DNA of 64,000 nt from Adineta vaga (Eukaryota; Rotifera): NCBI GenBank assembly GCA_021613535.1, contig CP075492.1, forward strand, positions 1,488,001 through 1,552,000, given 5' to 3'. Both the position numbers and the translations under genes were made by a program. Below are positions 22,432 through 33,313 of this stretch, piece by piece. The notes under the pieces were generated by a model. That model saw nothing but the letters and a program-made list of their open reading frames with translations, had not been told where the DNA came from and ran no database searches. Position 1 is the stretch's first letter. Every line of letters starts with the position of its first letter.

Positions 22432-23449
22432 ATGTCATCATCAAATCTGATTGATACATTAAATAGACTTCAAAAACAATTAACTCTTTATATTTGTCCA
22501 ATATGGCTTGTATTTGGTACCGTTGGTTGTTTATTTAATCTTCTAATTTTTTCTCGTCCAAAATTACGAAAAAGTTCATGTTGTATTTGTAAGTATTGAA
22601 TAAGATTTTCCTATTAAAAAGTAATACTTTCTAGATTTTTTTGCTGCTTCTGTTGGTCATTTATTAACATTAAGTGTTGGTCTTGGAACATTACTTTATA
22701 GTTTAAATCATTCTGATCCACAAATACAAACAATTATTTTTTGTAAAATTCGTGGTTATCTATTTCAAATAAGTATCATTCTTTCACGTTGGTTTATTAC
22801 ATTAGCTTGTATTGATCGTTATGCTTCAACATCATTAAATATTCGTTTAAGAAATTTTGCAAAACCAAAAATAGCTTATCGTATTATTTCTTTGATTACA
22901 TGTTTTTGGTTAATTATTTGTATTCATAGACTTATATTCTATGAAATAAAAGAAAATTTATGTGGTATTGTAAATAATATAATTGCCTCATATTATCATA
23001 CTGCATATGTTGTTTTTGCCGTTGGTTTATTTCCTCCAATAACAATGTTTATCAGTGCATATCTTATTCGTCGAAATCTTTCTCTTCGACAACAAAGACG
23101 AATAAATTTAGTTCAAAATGATTTACAACAAAATTCACTTGATCAACAAGTACTTCGTATGTTATTTATGCAAATTATTTGTTATATTATATTTACTTTA
23201 CCTCAAATGGGTAATCTTATTTTTAGTACAATATCAATTACAATTCCTAATCGTTCAAATGAACATTTAACTATTGAACGATTTGTAGTATTTTTAGGTG
23301 AAATAATGCTTTATTTATTTGGTGTAACAACATTTTATTTATATACATTAACATCACAAACATTTCGATCGGAATTTATCAAACTTTTTTATTTTTATCA
23401 TCATCGACAAAATCGAATTATACCTTCAACTCTTGAAGTTCAACAATGA
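22432..23449 (+). CDS. rhodopsin-like GPCR (FMRFamide/myosuppressin-receptor-like), 2 exons
   Basis: Exon 1 22432-22588 and exon 2 22635-23449 join in phase 1 through a 46 bp intron, giving 323 residues with seven TM segments. TM1 is IWLVFGTVGCLFNLLIFSRP, TM2 is FFAASVGHLLTLSVGLG, TM3 ends ITLACIDRYAST with an intact DRY, TM5 is VGLFPPITMFISAYLI, TM6 is MQIICYIIFTLPQ, and TM7 is followed by LTSQTFRSEF. This is the large bdelloid class-A receptor expansion usually annotated as FMRFamide-receptor-like. The ligand cannot be inferred. The intron splits TM1-2 at the same place and phase as in the inverted paralogue at 25782-24729. Confidence 0.85.
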
Positions 23450-24728
23450 ATAATCGTGTGGAATAATAAATATATTTTTTCATATCTTCATAAGATCAAT
23501 ATGGTAGAGCAAATAATTGTTTCATCGTTCATCATACTCATTATAACGTTGATTTTATCAGTATAATAATTGAATAAACTTAATGATATGATTCTATCTA
23601 TTTTACTTACATCTTTCATATCCTATGATTTCTAAATACATGTCGCAGAAAACATTCGATTAACCATATACAATTACTATCTTATCTCATCGTAATATGA
23701 CGGTAATGGATCAAATAAGAAGACATAAAGGCGTATACGAAAAGAAAAGTATAATGTATGGAATTAAGAAATTCTCTTTAGTTAAAGTAGCTCTTTCGTC
23801 TCTTCTTTTATCTCGTTTATAGTAGTTGCTTTGAGTTATTATAAAAGTATTACTCAGCAAATGCTTTTACTTATTCTTGTATTAATTCATCAACATGATT
23901 TTTGAAAGTTCGATTCTTCTTTGAGAATGATGTTGAACAAATCCTACAATATTCATCCATCTTATTTGACAACTTAATGTCATCTTTAAAACGCTCCATT
24001 TGATTACGCTTGATATTGTACACTATTCTTATATGAAAGAACATGTCCTGTCAAACAACCTGAAGTTAATTGTGTTTTACATTATAATCCAAATCTTTTT
24101 CTCTTTGAGTATTTTCATCAATTTGTGATGGAACTCTCATCGTATTATTTATTCTCGTACGTCTTTCTATCTGAATAGAAGTGTGTACTGCGAATCTCAT
24201 ATTGAATTATTGCTTAAACAAAATAATTTGATTCTATGATTCAGTTGAGTAATCAACCGGGTTTGGTACCAATTCGTGTTCCATCTGATGGTAAAAGTAC
24301 GACCGAATTTTGGCAACTTGTCGAAAGAAAATGTGGACTGTCTGTGAGTAAAAGTGTTAGTATTCATCATCTCAAATTTAAAAGACAACAATTAGTTAAA
24401 CAGAAAAAAAATGCAACTATCTTGATGGTGGGTATGGATGTAATTCAATGTCTCTATACCCGCGTATAAAAAAAATCTATTATACAATATCGAAATAAGA
24501 TTGAACAATGCTTTCTTCAAACATTATAAAAGAAAAAGAAGTAAATGTTAATTGATTATCGTGCTTTTTAATCGTTATTAGAGATTCTTATGTTATTTCA
24601 TTTCGAACAAATGTTCGTAGTTTATTTGGTAAATAATAAAACACACACATATTACATTCTAAACTACACTCTGAGACAAACCATGTATATAAAATCAATA
24701 GTCAAAAAGTAATTGAATTAGATATCTC
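23450..24728. other. intergenic between convergent GPCR genes
   Basis: About 1.3 kb. An ORF at 24236-24469 (77 codons, starting MIQLSNQPGLVPIRVPSDG) has somewhat protein-like composition with a basic centre, but I recognise no family and see no introns or signals. I leave it as an unproven hypothetical. Confidence 0.35.
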
Positions 24729-25782
24729 CTAAGTTGTGGGTCTAATACGTCGAGTAATTGTTACTAGTTCATTACGATACATAAAAGTAGACTTGATTAT
24801 TCTCTTTAGTTCTCGACGAAATGTACGTGATACAAGTGTATACATATAAAATGATAAAACAGGATACATATACCAAATATATTCAGTTAAAAATTTAAGA
24901 AATGTTTCAATGATGAGATGATAGCTTGATTTAATCATATATCGTGTTAAAGCAGTGTATACTAAACCAATTGTCCAAGGTAAATTACTAATAATATAAA
25001 TAAATATTTGAATAAATAACATAATAAGTGCTTGTTGATCACGTGAATGAAGTACATTATTTTGATGTTGTTCATTTCTTTGTTGAATAGGATTTTGATG
25101 ATGACGAATACGAAGATTTTTAAGATAAAGATTGTGTCGAATAAGTAAAGTAAATATAAACATGAATAAAGGTGGAAGAAGACCACCACAGATGATTGTA
25201 AAGAAACTATGATAAATTCCAACAATCGGAATAGAAAATACACATAGATTCATTTGTACATCGGTCCAAGGTATTTGATAAAAAGGTAAAATTAACCAAA
25301 TTATAACAATTATTCCTATAATACGAATTGTCATGTAAAAACTCACAAATCGTTGTAGATTTCCATTGATAAGTGTGTGAATATATCGATCAAAACATGC
25401 ACCAACCATTAACCAATGATACATCATCGCACTCATTGATAAAAGATAATTACGAGCTTTACAAAAACTCGATATAGTATTGTATAGATTTGGATGATTA
25501 AATGCATATATAAGTGGAATAATTCGTATACTTAATGCTATCAGCATTGGTACAGATGCTGCTAAAAAATCTATTTTACAATAGAAAAAAAACTTAATAA
25601 ATTCTATTATAATTAGTATTGATATTTTACTTACATAAACAACATGATATCTTTCGAAATCGTCGACGAGAAAAAAGTAAAATATTGAGACAACATCCAA
25701 TAGGACCAAAAATTAATCATATTGGCCAACCATACCAAACAATATATTGTTGAATACGAGGAAGTATGTCGATCAATGACAT
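24729..25782 (-). pseudogene. GPCR paralogue with nonsense codon in TM1
   Basis: Exon 1 25782-25635 and exon 2 25570-24729 join in phase 1 through a 64 bp intron at the same site as the GPCR at 22432. The 330-codon frame has a single in-frame TGA at 25719-25717 (codon 22), between WPI and LIFGPIGCCLN. The paralogue has Trp at the aligned position (PIWLVFG), so this is a TGG-to-TGA type change. The rest is intact: FLAASVPM (TM2), VGACFDRY with the DRY motif, a long charged third loop (HHQNPIQQRNEQHQ), FIYIISNLPWTIG (TM6) and LVSRTFRREL after TM7. It is either a very recent pseudogene, one null allele, or a base-call error. Confidence 0.75.
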
Positions 25783-26807
25783 TGATTTTCAATTCTGAAA
25801 AAGAAAATAACACATAGATAATTTATTTATTATATGAAAGTATATACAACGAACAATCTTTCATAAGAAATAAAAGTTATAAGCAAGAATGAAAATAGAT
25901 TATAACTTATGAACATATTCATTGTATTTTATATTTTTTTCTCACAATTTTATCATGAAAAATAACAATTGGTTTATATAAAAGAATGTAAGTGACAGTA
26001 ATTCTTTTTCAGACAGTACTTGTTATCAAATGTCTGCGTAAGATACAAGTACATTATAACAAATGGATTTTTTTTTTCTTGCCATTATAGATTATCTTAT
26101 ATTGCAAATCTACACAGTATTATAAATTTCAATGTACAACTTATATTTACAAAACGAAATGATTTAAAGAATGTTTATATCTGTCATTAATTTGAGATTA
26201 CTTTTAAAAACATATCAAATGATAAATCTGACAATGACAGTCAGATTGAAGAAAAAACTCGAAGATGTGTTTATGAAATATGTTGTTTGAAGATAAGAAG
26301 GTAAGCTTATAAACACTAATGCTTCCAAATATTCTTTTGGGAACAATATTTTTTAATATAATAACATGTACGCTTTTACATATAGAATGGCCATTTTTTG
26401 TTTCATATCAATCTTATTAAAAGAAATATATTAGAATAATGAGTAAAACATAATGATAGTTTTATAAATGAATGACATTTAAATGAAACAAACAAGCTAA
26501 CTAGAATAACATCAATTATAATGGATATACATCTCGCATTGATTAAATCTTTTGGTCTATCTTTGAAGATGTTGTAAAGTATGAAGAAACATCGAAATAA
26601 TTAAAGATGGTATATAGAAGAACAATGGAAAAGCCCATATAAGAAAATGATTACTAAAATCTGAATTCAATAAGAAGGGGCGTGGGTACGAGTATTTATG
26701 ACGAATATTTATTTGAAGCATAGAAAAGCGCTCGAAAAATATTTCAAAAAAGAAAGCGACTAATTTAATTCATATGATACAATTGTATCAATATATATTT
26801 ATATCCA
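25783..26807. other. intergenic, no gene seen
   Basis: AT-rich sequence separating two minus-strand genes. I see nothing beyond poly-A and poly-T runs. Confidence 0.4.
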
Positions 26808-27494
26808 TCAAATTATTGTAGGTATGAATCTTTTAGTCTTTGATGCATATTCATTCCATTCTTTGCCAAATGCTTTTGATAACTCTTTTTCTTCATTTAT
26901 GACGCGTTTTGTGAGGAAAAATAATAATAACAAACAGCATGTCAAAAATGCGCCAGAGCCAAACATAATGTCTGTCCAGTATGTGTTCGGAAAAAAATTT
27001 CCTATTCGTCGATGAATAAGAAACATTCCAATCGTTAAAATAAAAGCAAATGTATACGATGGATGACGTACATAAGCATATGGTCCATTCTTAATTAGTT
27101 TATGAGAATTACGAATAGTTAGTTCAAAGGTAAAAAACTTTCCTAATGTTCTATAACACCAAATTCGTCCCAAACCACCGACCATCATTAAGGCGTACCC
27201 AATCATCGAGACCGGTGTAAGTGGTAGAGTATTAATAAGCGTTGAGATCTGTGGGAAAAATGTTGCGATTGAAGCCGGTGACGAAGCTTGAAGAAAGAGA
27301 TACAACGCTTGGTATAATGTAGATATCCATATGAGAAATTTACTAATATTAGGACCAATATGTACTGCAAACGTCGAACCAACACCTTCGTAAGAAACGT
27401 AATCGCTACTATAGGTGGGGTTTGGATTAGTCGTGCTCTTATGGTGTAGCAGAGTGGTAAAAATAAGTAGAAATAATTGAAGAATATTAAACAT
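26808..27494 (-). CDS. isoprenylcysteine carboxyl methyltransferase (ICMT)-family membrane protein
   Basis: A single-exon frame of 228 residues. The N-terminal third has TM segments (FLIWISTLYQALYLFLQ and TPVSMIGYALMMVGGLGRIW). It is followed by the family core: RTLGKFFTFELTIRNSHKLI, NGPYAYVRHPSY (RHPxY binds S-adenosylmethionine in ICMT and related phospholipid methyltransferases), another hydrophobic hairpin, and the C-terminal NEEKELSKAFGKEWNEYA with the E-E-x-x-L motif, then RFIP. The fold matches ICMT/PEMT-like methyltransferases of the ER. True ICMT substrates are prenylated C-terminal cysteines. This fungal-like short form could use another substrate. Confidence 0.8.
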   Translation of the reverse strand: MFNILQLFLLIFTTLLHHKSTTNPNPTYSSDYVSYEGVGSTFAVHIGPNISKFLIWISTLYQALYLFLQASSPASIATFFPQISTLINTLPLTPVSMIGYALMMVGGLGRIWCYRTLGKFFTFELTIRNSHKLIKNGPYAYVRHPSYTFAFILTIGMFLIHRRIGNFFPNTYWTDIMFGSGAFLTCCLLLLFFLTKRVINEEKELSKAFGKEWNEYASKTKRFIPTII

Positions 27495-28200
27495 GTCGTA
27501 AGGTATACTATGTATGTAGAATCAACATAAAAGAAGTATTTTTTCGTTATCACATATAGTCATACTTTTATTTGTACCACTCTTACAATTGAAAGAGAAG
27601 AGAATATTCAACTGTTGTTTATCTACGACATTGATGTGTTTTTTTATTTCGTTCTATGACCACGTGGGAAATATTACGTTATTTCGCACGTTTATCCTTT
27701 ATCAGTAGAAAAAAACACGTATACATAAATGTGAAGAAGAGACTGTTTGACATCGACACTCACACACTCTTCTATAGGATAAACTGTCTCTTTCGTCACT
27801 GATCGGCTTGACTCATATATGAATTTCTAGAGAAAGATAATATCATGTTGACATATACAAGAAAAGGTTTAGTAATGAAGAATTAGAAAGAAAAAAACGA
27901 GAAGTTCTGATGATTATGAAAATTTGATATAGGAGAATGCATGGTATTAGCATGAATCTGAAGCACAGAATTATCACTCTATAATATCGGTTATAATCAT
28001 GCATTTACTGATGGTCGAAAATATCTTGCATACAATTTTCACCCAAACGATTCAATATCAAACAAGAGTTCCATTTCACGATACTCATTCACTTTTCATT
28101 CGTTTGAATCGAATTTAATTCATCGTGATAGTCTATAATTATATGTTCAAGGATTCTGACGAGGCGAATAAGTATAAGGCGCAGTGACGACTATACAAAC
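27495..28200. other. intergenic, no gene seen
   Basis: AT-rich spacer, probably including the promoter of the minus-strand gene at 27494. Nothing else is recognised. Confidence 0.4.
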
Positions 28201-28326
28201 AAGTAACGCTCGTCGTGTTGACTCACTATACTCTCGACTGTGTAAGGCAGGTATTTTCTGCGTGTGGCAACAATAGTGATACGAATTCATCTAGCAATTT
28301 TATACACAATGAAACGATTCAAACTC
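28201..28326 (+). repeat. dispersed repeat R1, copy 2
   Basis: About 125 bp, roughly 80-85 percent alike by eye to 30377-30502 and less alike to 3493-3612. The unit starts at AACGCTCGTC and ends with GAAACGATTCAAA. It has no ORF and no obvious target-site duplication. Confidence 0.65.
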
Positions 28327-28466
28327 TCAATGGAAATTCTTAATGAATAATTTGGAGTCGAACACTATGTAAAAAGTTCTATTTCGAAAAATGATTCTTA
28401 TTTATTGTATATTGAATAAAAAGATTCTTAGCTAAAGAAAAAAGTTAGTACAAAACGATTCAGTAA

Positions 28467-28703
28467 TTATTTCTTTTCCCCATAGTTCATATGAGGTGCA
28501 CCAAACTCTTTCTCGCCTTTGGCATTAGTTGGATGTTTATGATCTTGTTGACCTTCTTTGTGGGCTTTATGAGATTCAGGTATATGTCCACCTCTATTAC
28601 TTGATCCTGGGCTGCTACTTCTAGCTTTGTTTCTGGCATCTGCCTCATTTTTGCATTGAATGTTGTGTATCATGGGTTTACCACTGGGTCCAGGTTTACT
28701 CAT
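28467..28703 (-). CDS. small basic His-rich hydrophilic protein, unidentified
   Basis: A 78-codon frame with a good ATG (MSKPGPSGKPMIHNIQCKN). The product is highly hydrophilic and rich in Gly, Ser, His and Lys, with KNEADARNKA, RGGHIPESHKAHKEGQQDH, HPTNAKGEKEFGAPH and NYGEKK. The pattern of an alanine-rich helix then scattered His/Gly-Pro resembles small modules found at the C-termini of some bacterial polymorphic effectors, but that impression is weak and by eye. No signal peptide or TM is present. No intron is evident. Confidence 0.5.
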   Translation of the reverse strand: MSKPGPSGKPMIHNIQCKNEADARNKARSSSPGSSNRGGHIPESHKAHKEGQQDHKHPTNAKGEKEFGAPHMNYGEKK

Positions 28704-28833
28704 TTTTGAATAAATTAAGTGACAAATCTATAATAAAATAAAATAAATTACTAGTTGGAAAGTATAAATGTGTACGAGATTATTATTTGCTTCGAAACAT
28801 GCACCTACCCTCTCAACGATGAAACAACTATAC

Positions 28834-29142
28834 TTACAGTTTAATATATTCAAGTTGATTGTGAGTATGTAGAAAATAACTAATCTGACTGTATTTAAAC
28901 TCAATTATGTTAGCTGGGTTTTCTCTCTCTAAACGATTACATGTATCTATGAAGTAATTGTAATATTCCATATGTATATCGCGATGGGATAGACGAACGT
29001 GTGCAAATATTTTATTGATAATTTCCAAGTAATGAAAGTATTTATCTTCCGTTATGTTCTTTTCTCCATATGATATAACGTAGAAATAGTAATCATGACA
29101 AAAACAACAAATAACTTGTGAGGAGAATAATAACAACATCAA
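28834..29142 (-). CDS. hypothetical small protein
   Basis: A 102-codon frame begins with a hydrophobic, signal-like stretch (MMLLLFSSQVICCFCH) and continues with charged helical sequence (DKYFHYLEIINKIFAHVR, then YNYFIDTCNRLERENPANI). Composition is protein-like, but there is no family match that I recognise and the frame sits in an AT-rich area where chance ORFs occur. Confidence 0.3.
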   Translation of the reverse strand: MMLLLFSSQVICCFCHDYYFYVISYGEKNITEDKYFHYLEIINKIFAHVRLSHRDIHMEYYNYFIDTCNRLERENPANIIEFKYSQISYFLHTHNQLEYIKL

Positions 29143-29842
29143 CTTTCAGTGAAAGAAGGACTTCTGTGATATAGAATTTTAAATACTTTCAATGATTTAA
29201 AATGAACTTTGTATAGTAATTGTATATGAGTATTTATGAATAATGAATTGTTTCATTTGATTTCAATGTTTTTTCTATGCCTTTGTTCGATAGATTAAGA
29301 TTGAAATGCATTGATTTTTTCTCTCTTTGAGCATGAGAGTAAGACTTTTTCCTATTATCAGTTACAAACGGAAAATAGCATCGCTGTCAATGATAAAAAA
29401 GAAATATTATCCGACTAAGTAAGTTATTTTGATCTTGATGAAAATTTTCGAATTCGTATCTTATGTCAACACGTCTAATGTAACATGTTTGTAAACTTCT
29501 GAAAATCTTGAGGGTGTGTGTGAAGGCGTACGTGATATCATGATACCCACAACTTCAAGAAATTTGACTGGCTTTATGGTGGTTTGTGATTTATCTTTAA
29601 ATGGCTCTGTCCCAATATAATTCTTCATGTTGATAAGATTCATAGATATTATAGAACATGAAGAAATATTATTCAATTAACACGACGAACAGAAATGAGA
29701 AGTATCCAAATTCAACTTCTGATTGCACATGCACCATCTGTAATTTTAATACCTCCGTGTGATAATTTTCTGATCCGAGAGATAAGAAATAATATGTATA
29801 TCCCTTTATTTCATTCAAAGAAATCGTATCTATAGTGTGTCT
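29143..29842. other. intergenic with one telomere-like motif
   Basis: It carries CTTGAGGGTGTGTGTGAA at about 29507-29524. The small minus ORF 29461-29676 overlaps it and is not convincing. Confidence 0.35.
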
Positions 29843-30347
29843 AGAAAGTCAATAGAGTTGGAGAAAAATTTTAATATTTTCAAGACTCTTCAACCAAATG
29901 AGTTGAATTTTTTCGGAAGATAGAGGACAGGTAGTAGTTTTATTCATGATGAAACAGGTCATTTATGCGGATGAACTCGGCACACTTCTCTTCAATACAA
30001 AGCCAGTCAGCTATGATGAGGATCTGTTTATCGTTTAAAGTAACTCTATTATATTGTGTTTTCGTGCTAAAACCGAATCAGTTGTTAAGTTTGATCGTAT
30101 TATTTCACTTTTTATTTGGTTTTGAAACATTTAGCTGATATAGAAGTATCTATATGTGTATCATTCATCTAAATCAAAACCCGCATATTCAGGGATAAAG
30201 AAAAGATGAAAAACAATGGTATAAAAGATAATCCATATGGTGATACTGCAACCTGTCCTCTACCTTCCAAAAAAAATTCAACTTATTTGGTTGACGAGTA
30301 ATGAAAATTTTAAAATTTTTTCTCCCACTCTGGTGACTTTTTGAACA
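29843..30347. repeat. foldback element with ~90 bp imperfect inverted termini
   Basis: The left arm 29843-29931 (AAAGTCAATAGAGTTGGAG through AGATAGAGGACAG) is the reverse complement of the right arm 30251-30347, with scattered mismatches. The loop is about 320 bp and contains no clear gene. This is MITE or foldback structure. Repeat R1 copy 3 begins 30 bp further on. Confidence 0.65.
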
Positions 30348-30376
30348 ATCTATATTTTGATAAAGTAATGAAAAAA

Positions 30377-30502
30377 AATAACGCTCGTCAAGCCGACTCA
30401 CTATACTCTCGATTGTGCAAGGTAGGTATTTTCTGTGTGTACGCCAACAATAGTGACACGAATTCATCTAGTAACTTTATACACAAGGAAACGATTCAAA
30501 CT
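30377..30502 (+). repeat. dispersed repeat R1, copy 3
   Basis: It aligns with 28201-28326 along its whole length (AACGCTCGTC, GACTCACTATACTCTCGA, AGGTAGGTATTTTCTG-like, CAATAGTGA, ACGAATTCATCTAG, GAAACGATTCAAAC). It has the same orientation as the other copies. Confidence 0.65.
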
Positions 30503-31217
30503 TCTTTCTCACCTACACTCATTTCACTCACACCTTTTAATGTATTTAAAGAAAAAAAATATTGTTTTTGTTGATTTTGAATTCTTCTTGTTTGCCGATT
30601 AATGAGTTTCCATGTTAATTTTGCGAAGGAAATATTCGTAGGTGTCGCCTGTTGAAACATTGTCGAAGAATTTGTTTCGTTTTCGCTCGATATGTTGCTG
30701 ATGATAATGTATAAATGTAAAAATTGAGCTAAAACTCAAGAAACTATTTAAAATTTTTTCGAACAAATTCAAAATGTATCTATCTCGTTGTTTTTCTTTC
30801 AATAATATTTTAAAAGAATAGATAAAAATCTAATATTCACATAGACATGAACCTTTGACTTGTAAAGAAGAAAAAAACATCAAATAATTAATTTTTTATT
30901 TAAAAATAATCATCAATGCTCTAGGAATGTAAATCTTACGAATAAATAGTATATTTCTTAATTAAAATCCTTGATAAAAGTGTTACATATTATAACATCT
31001 AAACTGCCATGTCATCGTGTTCTGTATGTGGTTAAAACAAAACTACGTCGGAATAAATTTGAATATTCTCTGTAGCAATAAATATGACCTATGAAGATCC
31101 GATGCCTCTTTAGTAATTAAATTTTGAAAAAGAAAATCTCTCTTACAACTTACTCAAGAAAAATCTTCTCAAAGAATAATAATATCATATTGTCAGTTAT
31201 CAAAACCTTTTGAAAAA
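30503..31217. other. intergenic, may hold last exon of the next GPCR
   Basis: On the minus strand about 31085-31020 can be read as SNLFRRSF in a GPCR-tail-like context, which suggests the missing post-TM7 exon of the gene at 32288. No acceptor gives a phase-correct join that I trust. Confidence 0.3.
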
Positions 31218-32288
31218 TTATAAATCTCTTTTTTTGACATAAACATATATAGATGATTGCAAATGACAAGTGAAAATAATTAATTTTATATTTCTTATCA
31301 AAAAGTTAAAAAAAAATATTCTTACCGTACAATAAATATAAGTTAAAATAGATGCAAATAAACTAACAAAACTTTCGATTGCCGATCGATCAGCTGTTTT
31401 CTTTTCATTAGTTACAATTAACATGTAAACAACATAAACAGCATTAGGTAAATTGAATATAATATAAATGAGAACTTGTACAAATGAAAGTCTAGTTAAT
31501 TGTTTTTCTCTTTGTCGTTCTATACTATGAATATTAGATTCTTGACTTCTACCATCTTGATTACTTATTGCATTTATTGTAGTAGTTCTCATATGTGATC
31601 CAACAGTAGTTATTTGTTTTACTGGAACAATAATATTTTTCTCTCGACGTAATCTTAATGCACGAATATGTTTCATCATTAATAAAGTAAATATTGTCAT
31701 AATAATAATAGGTATAATTGCATCAATAGATATGGTACATACAGTTGTAAATGTACTGTAAAAACCTGCTTGTCGAATACAATTCGTTCCACTACTATTA
31801 TTTTCATAACCGATCAATGTATGAATATAAAAAATTGCCCAACTTAAACAAAATATTGGTATAAACCATTTGGCTATTTTAAAAGAACTTAATTGTCTTA
31901 TTGTAACATGAATTGATGTCATTAAAACTCGATCAATAGTAATTAAACATAAAAAATAACGTCCAATTGTTAAGGATAATCCTGATATATAAGCACGACC
32001 TTTACAATACCAAGCAACATTACGAGATGGATCAGGTATATCAAGTGTTGATAATATTCTTGTTAAAAGACCAATATTAATTGAAACAAAATTAGCAATT
32101 GACATAATAAGAAAATAGATTGAACATATACTTGTACGTAATGATTCTCGAGAAAAGACAAGAATATTAAGAATATTACCAATATTTCCAAGAATAAAAA
32201 ATGGACAATAGACGTATCGAGTAAGTTGTACTCGTACATCAGCAAAGATTCCTACTAAGACAGATGTTCCATTAGTTGTCGATGTCAT
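31218..32288 (-). CDS. rhodopsin-like GPCR (FMRFamide-receptor-like), 3' end uncertain
   Basis: The frame starts at ATG 32288. TM1 is FFILGNIGNILNILVFSRES, then SIYFLIMSIANFVSINIGL (TM2), an extracellular loop with Cys (AWYCKGRAY), TM3 ending LCLITIDRVLMTS (DRV in place of DRY), TM4, TM5 (DAIIPIIIMTIFTLLMM), a long charged third loop and TM6 (FVQVLIYIIFNLPNAVYVV). TM7 begins SLFASILTYIYCT and is cut by a good donor (GTAAG, after 31326). The frame read past it to 31218 looks like intron. The real last exon is probably downstream, and I could not confirm it. Without it the protein would lack the normal TM7 end. Confidence 0.75.
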   Translation of the reverse strand: MTSTTNGTSVLVGIFADVRVQLTRYVYCPFFILGNIGNILNILVFSRESLRTSICSIYFLIMSIANFVSINIGLLTRILSTLDIPDPSRNVAWYCKGRAYISGLSLTIGRYFLCLITIDRVLMTSIHVTIRQLSSFKIAKWFIPIFCLSWAIFYIHTLIGYENNSSGTNCIRQAGFYSTFTTVCTISIDAIIPIIIMTIFTLLMMKHIRALRLRREKNIIVPVKQITTVGSHMRTTTINAISNQDGRSQESNIHSIERQREKQLTRLSFVQVLIYIIFNLPNAVYVVYMLIVTNEKKTADRSAIESFVSLFASILTYIYCTVRIFFFNFLIRNIKLIIFTCHLQSSIYVYVKKRDL

Positions 32289-33313
32289 TTAATTTCTCGA
32301 AAATTTTCTATTTAAAAATAAAAAGAAGAAATAGATTATTGATAAAAAAAATGTATTCTAATTATATAGGAATATTAACTTATCTTACTCTAATAATCTG
32401 TCAAGAAAAAAAGAAGAAGAAGAAGAAGAAATGTGTTGTTACATTAGAAAAATTAAAAAAAGTATTAAAGTATTAAAAGATTAAAAATCATAAAAGTACA
32501 TATATAGGATAAAAACACATTGCCTCACAGATCTGATAGTATTAGGTATTTCAAGTATTATATATTAAAACATGAGAAAAGAAAAAGAGTATAGAAGTTC
32601 TTTATTTAATTTCACATGATTTCTTTGATTTTCAATATCATCTCTCAATTCAGTTCAACTAATTAGCAATTTCTCTTCATCTGCACAGTAGGATAATGGA
32701 ATCTTAATAAAAGTTTTTCTGTCATATAGAATTTGATTAATTAAGTAGATTTACAAGCTTGATGAGCTTTGCGTAATACGTGATGAAATTAGTTAAAGTG
32801 TGAATAAATTTTTCTGTTGATTTCTCTTGACAAAAACAAATAAGAAATGGGTGTACGTAACTCATAGGTATTGTTTTAAATAAAAACAAAATGTCGATTT
32901 TTCTAATAGTCATTTTTATCCACGAGTTGATTTTGAAGAAGATTCTAAAAATATATGAATGCATATCTACATAATTACAACCTATAGCTTTACACTTCCT
33001 CTTTTTTCTCAGGAACTATTTTCGTGACGGATTCTTTTCTCTTTTTTTTGCAAAAACTCAAACATCAACAAATATAAGTCTTTAACAAATGCGAAGTAAT
33101 GATGTCAACAAGGAAAGAGGAGGAATGAGGTATTAGAATTACAACAATAATAAGTTTTTATATGTGATGAGCATCTCTGAACATTTTTTATCTAATAAAA
33201 TACAAAATATTCATCAAAAAAAGAATGATATGATATTATAGTAATACTTCAGACACTAAACAATGCGATTCAATTTCATTTGAACATATTTGAAACTTAT
33301 GTTAATCAAACTC
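32289..33313. other. intergenic, no supported gene
   Basis: It contains a short AAGAAG microsatellite (about 32408-32431) and AT-rich sequence. Small ORFs here look like chance. Confidence 0.4.

Noticed and set aside
24962-25243. Hydrophobic minus-strand ORF inside the GPCR pseudogene
   Set aside because: It is an out-of-frame shadow of TM-rich coding sequence.
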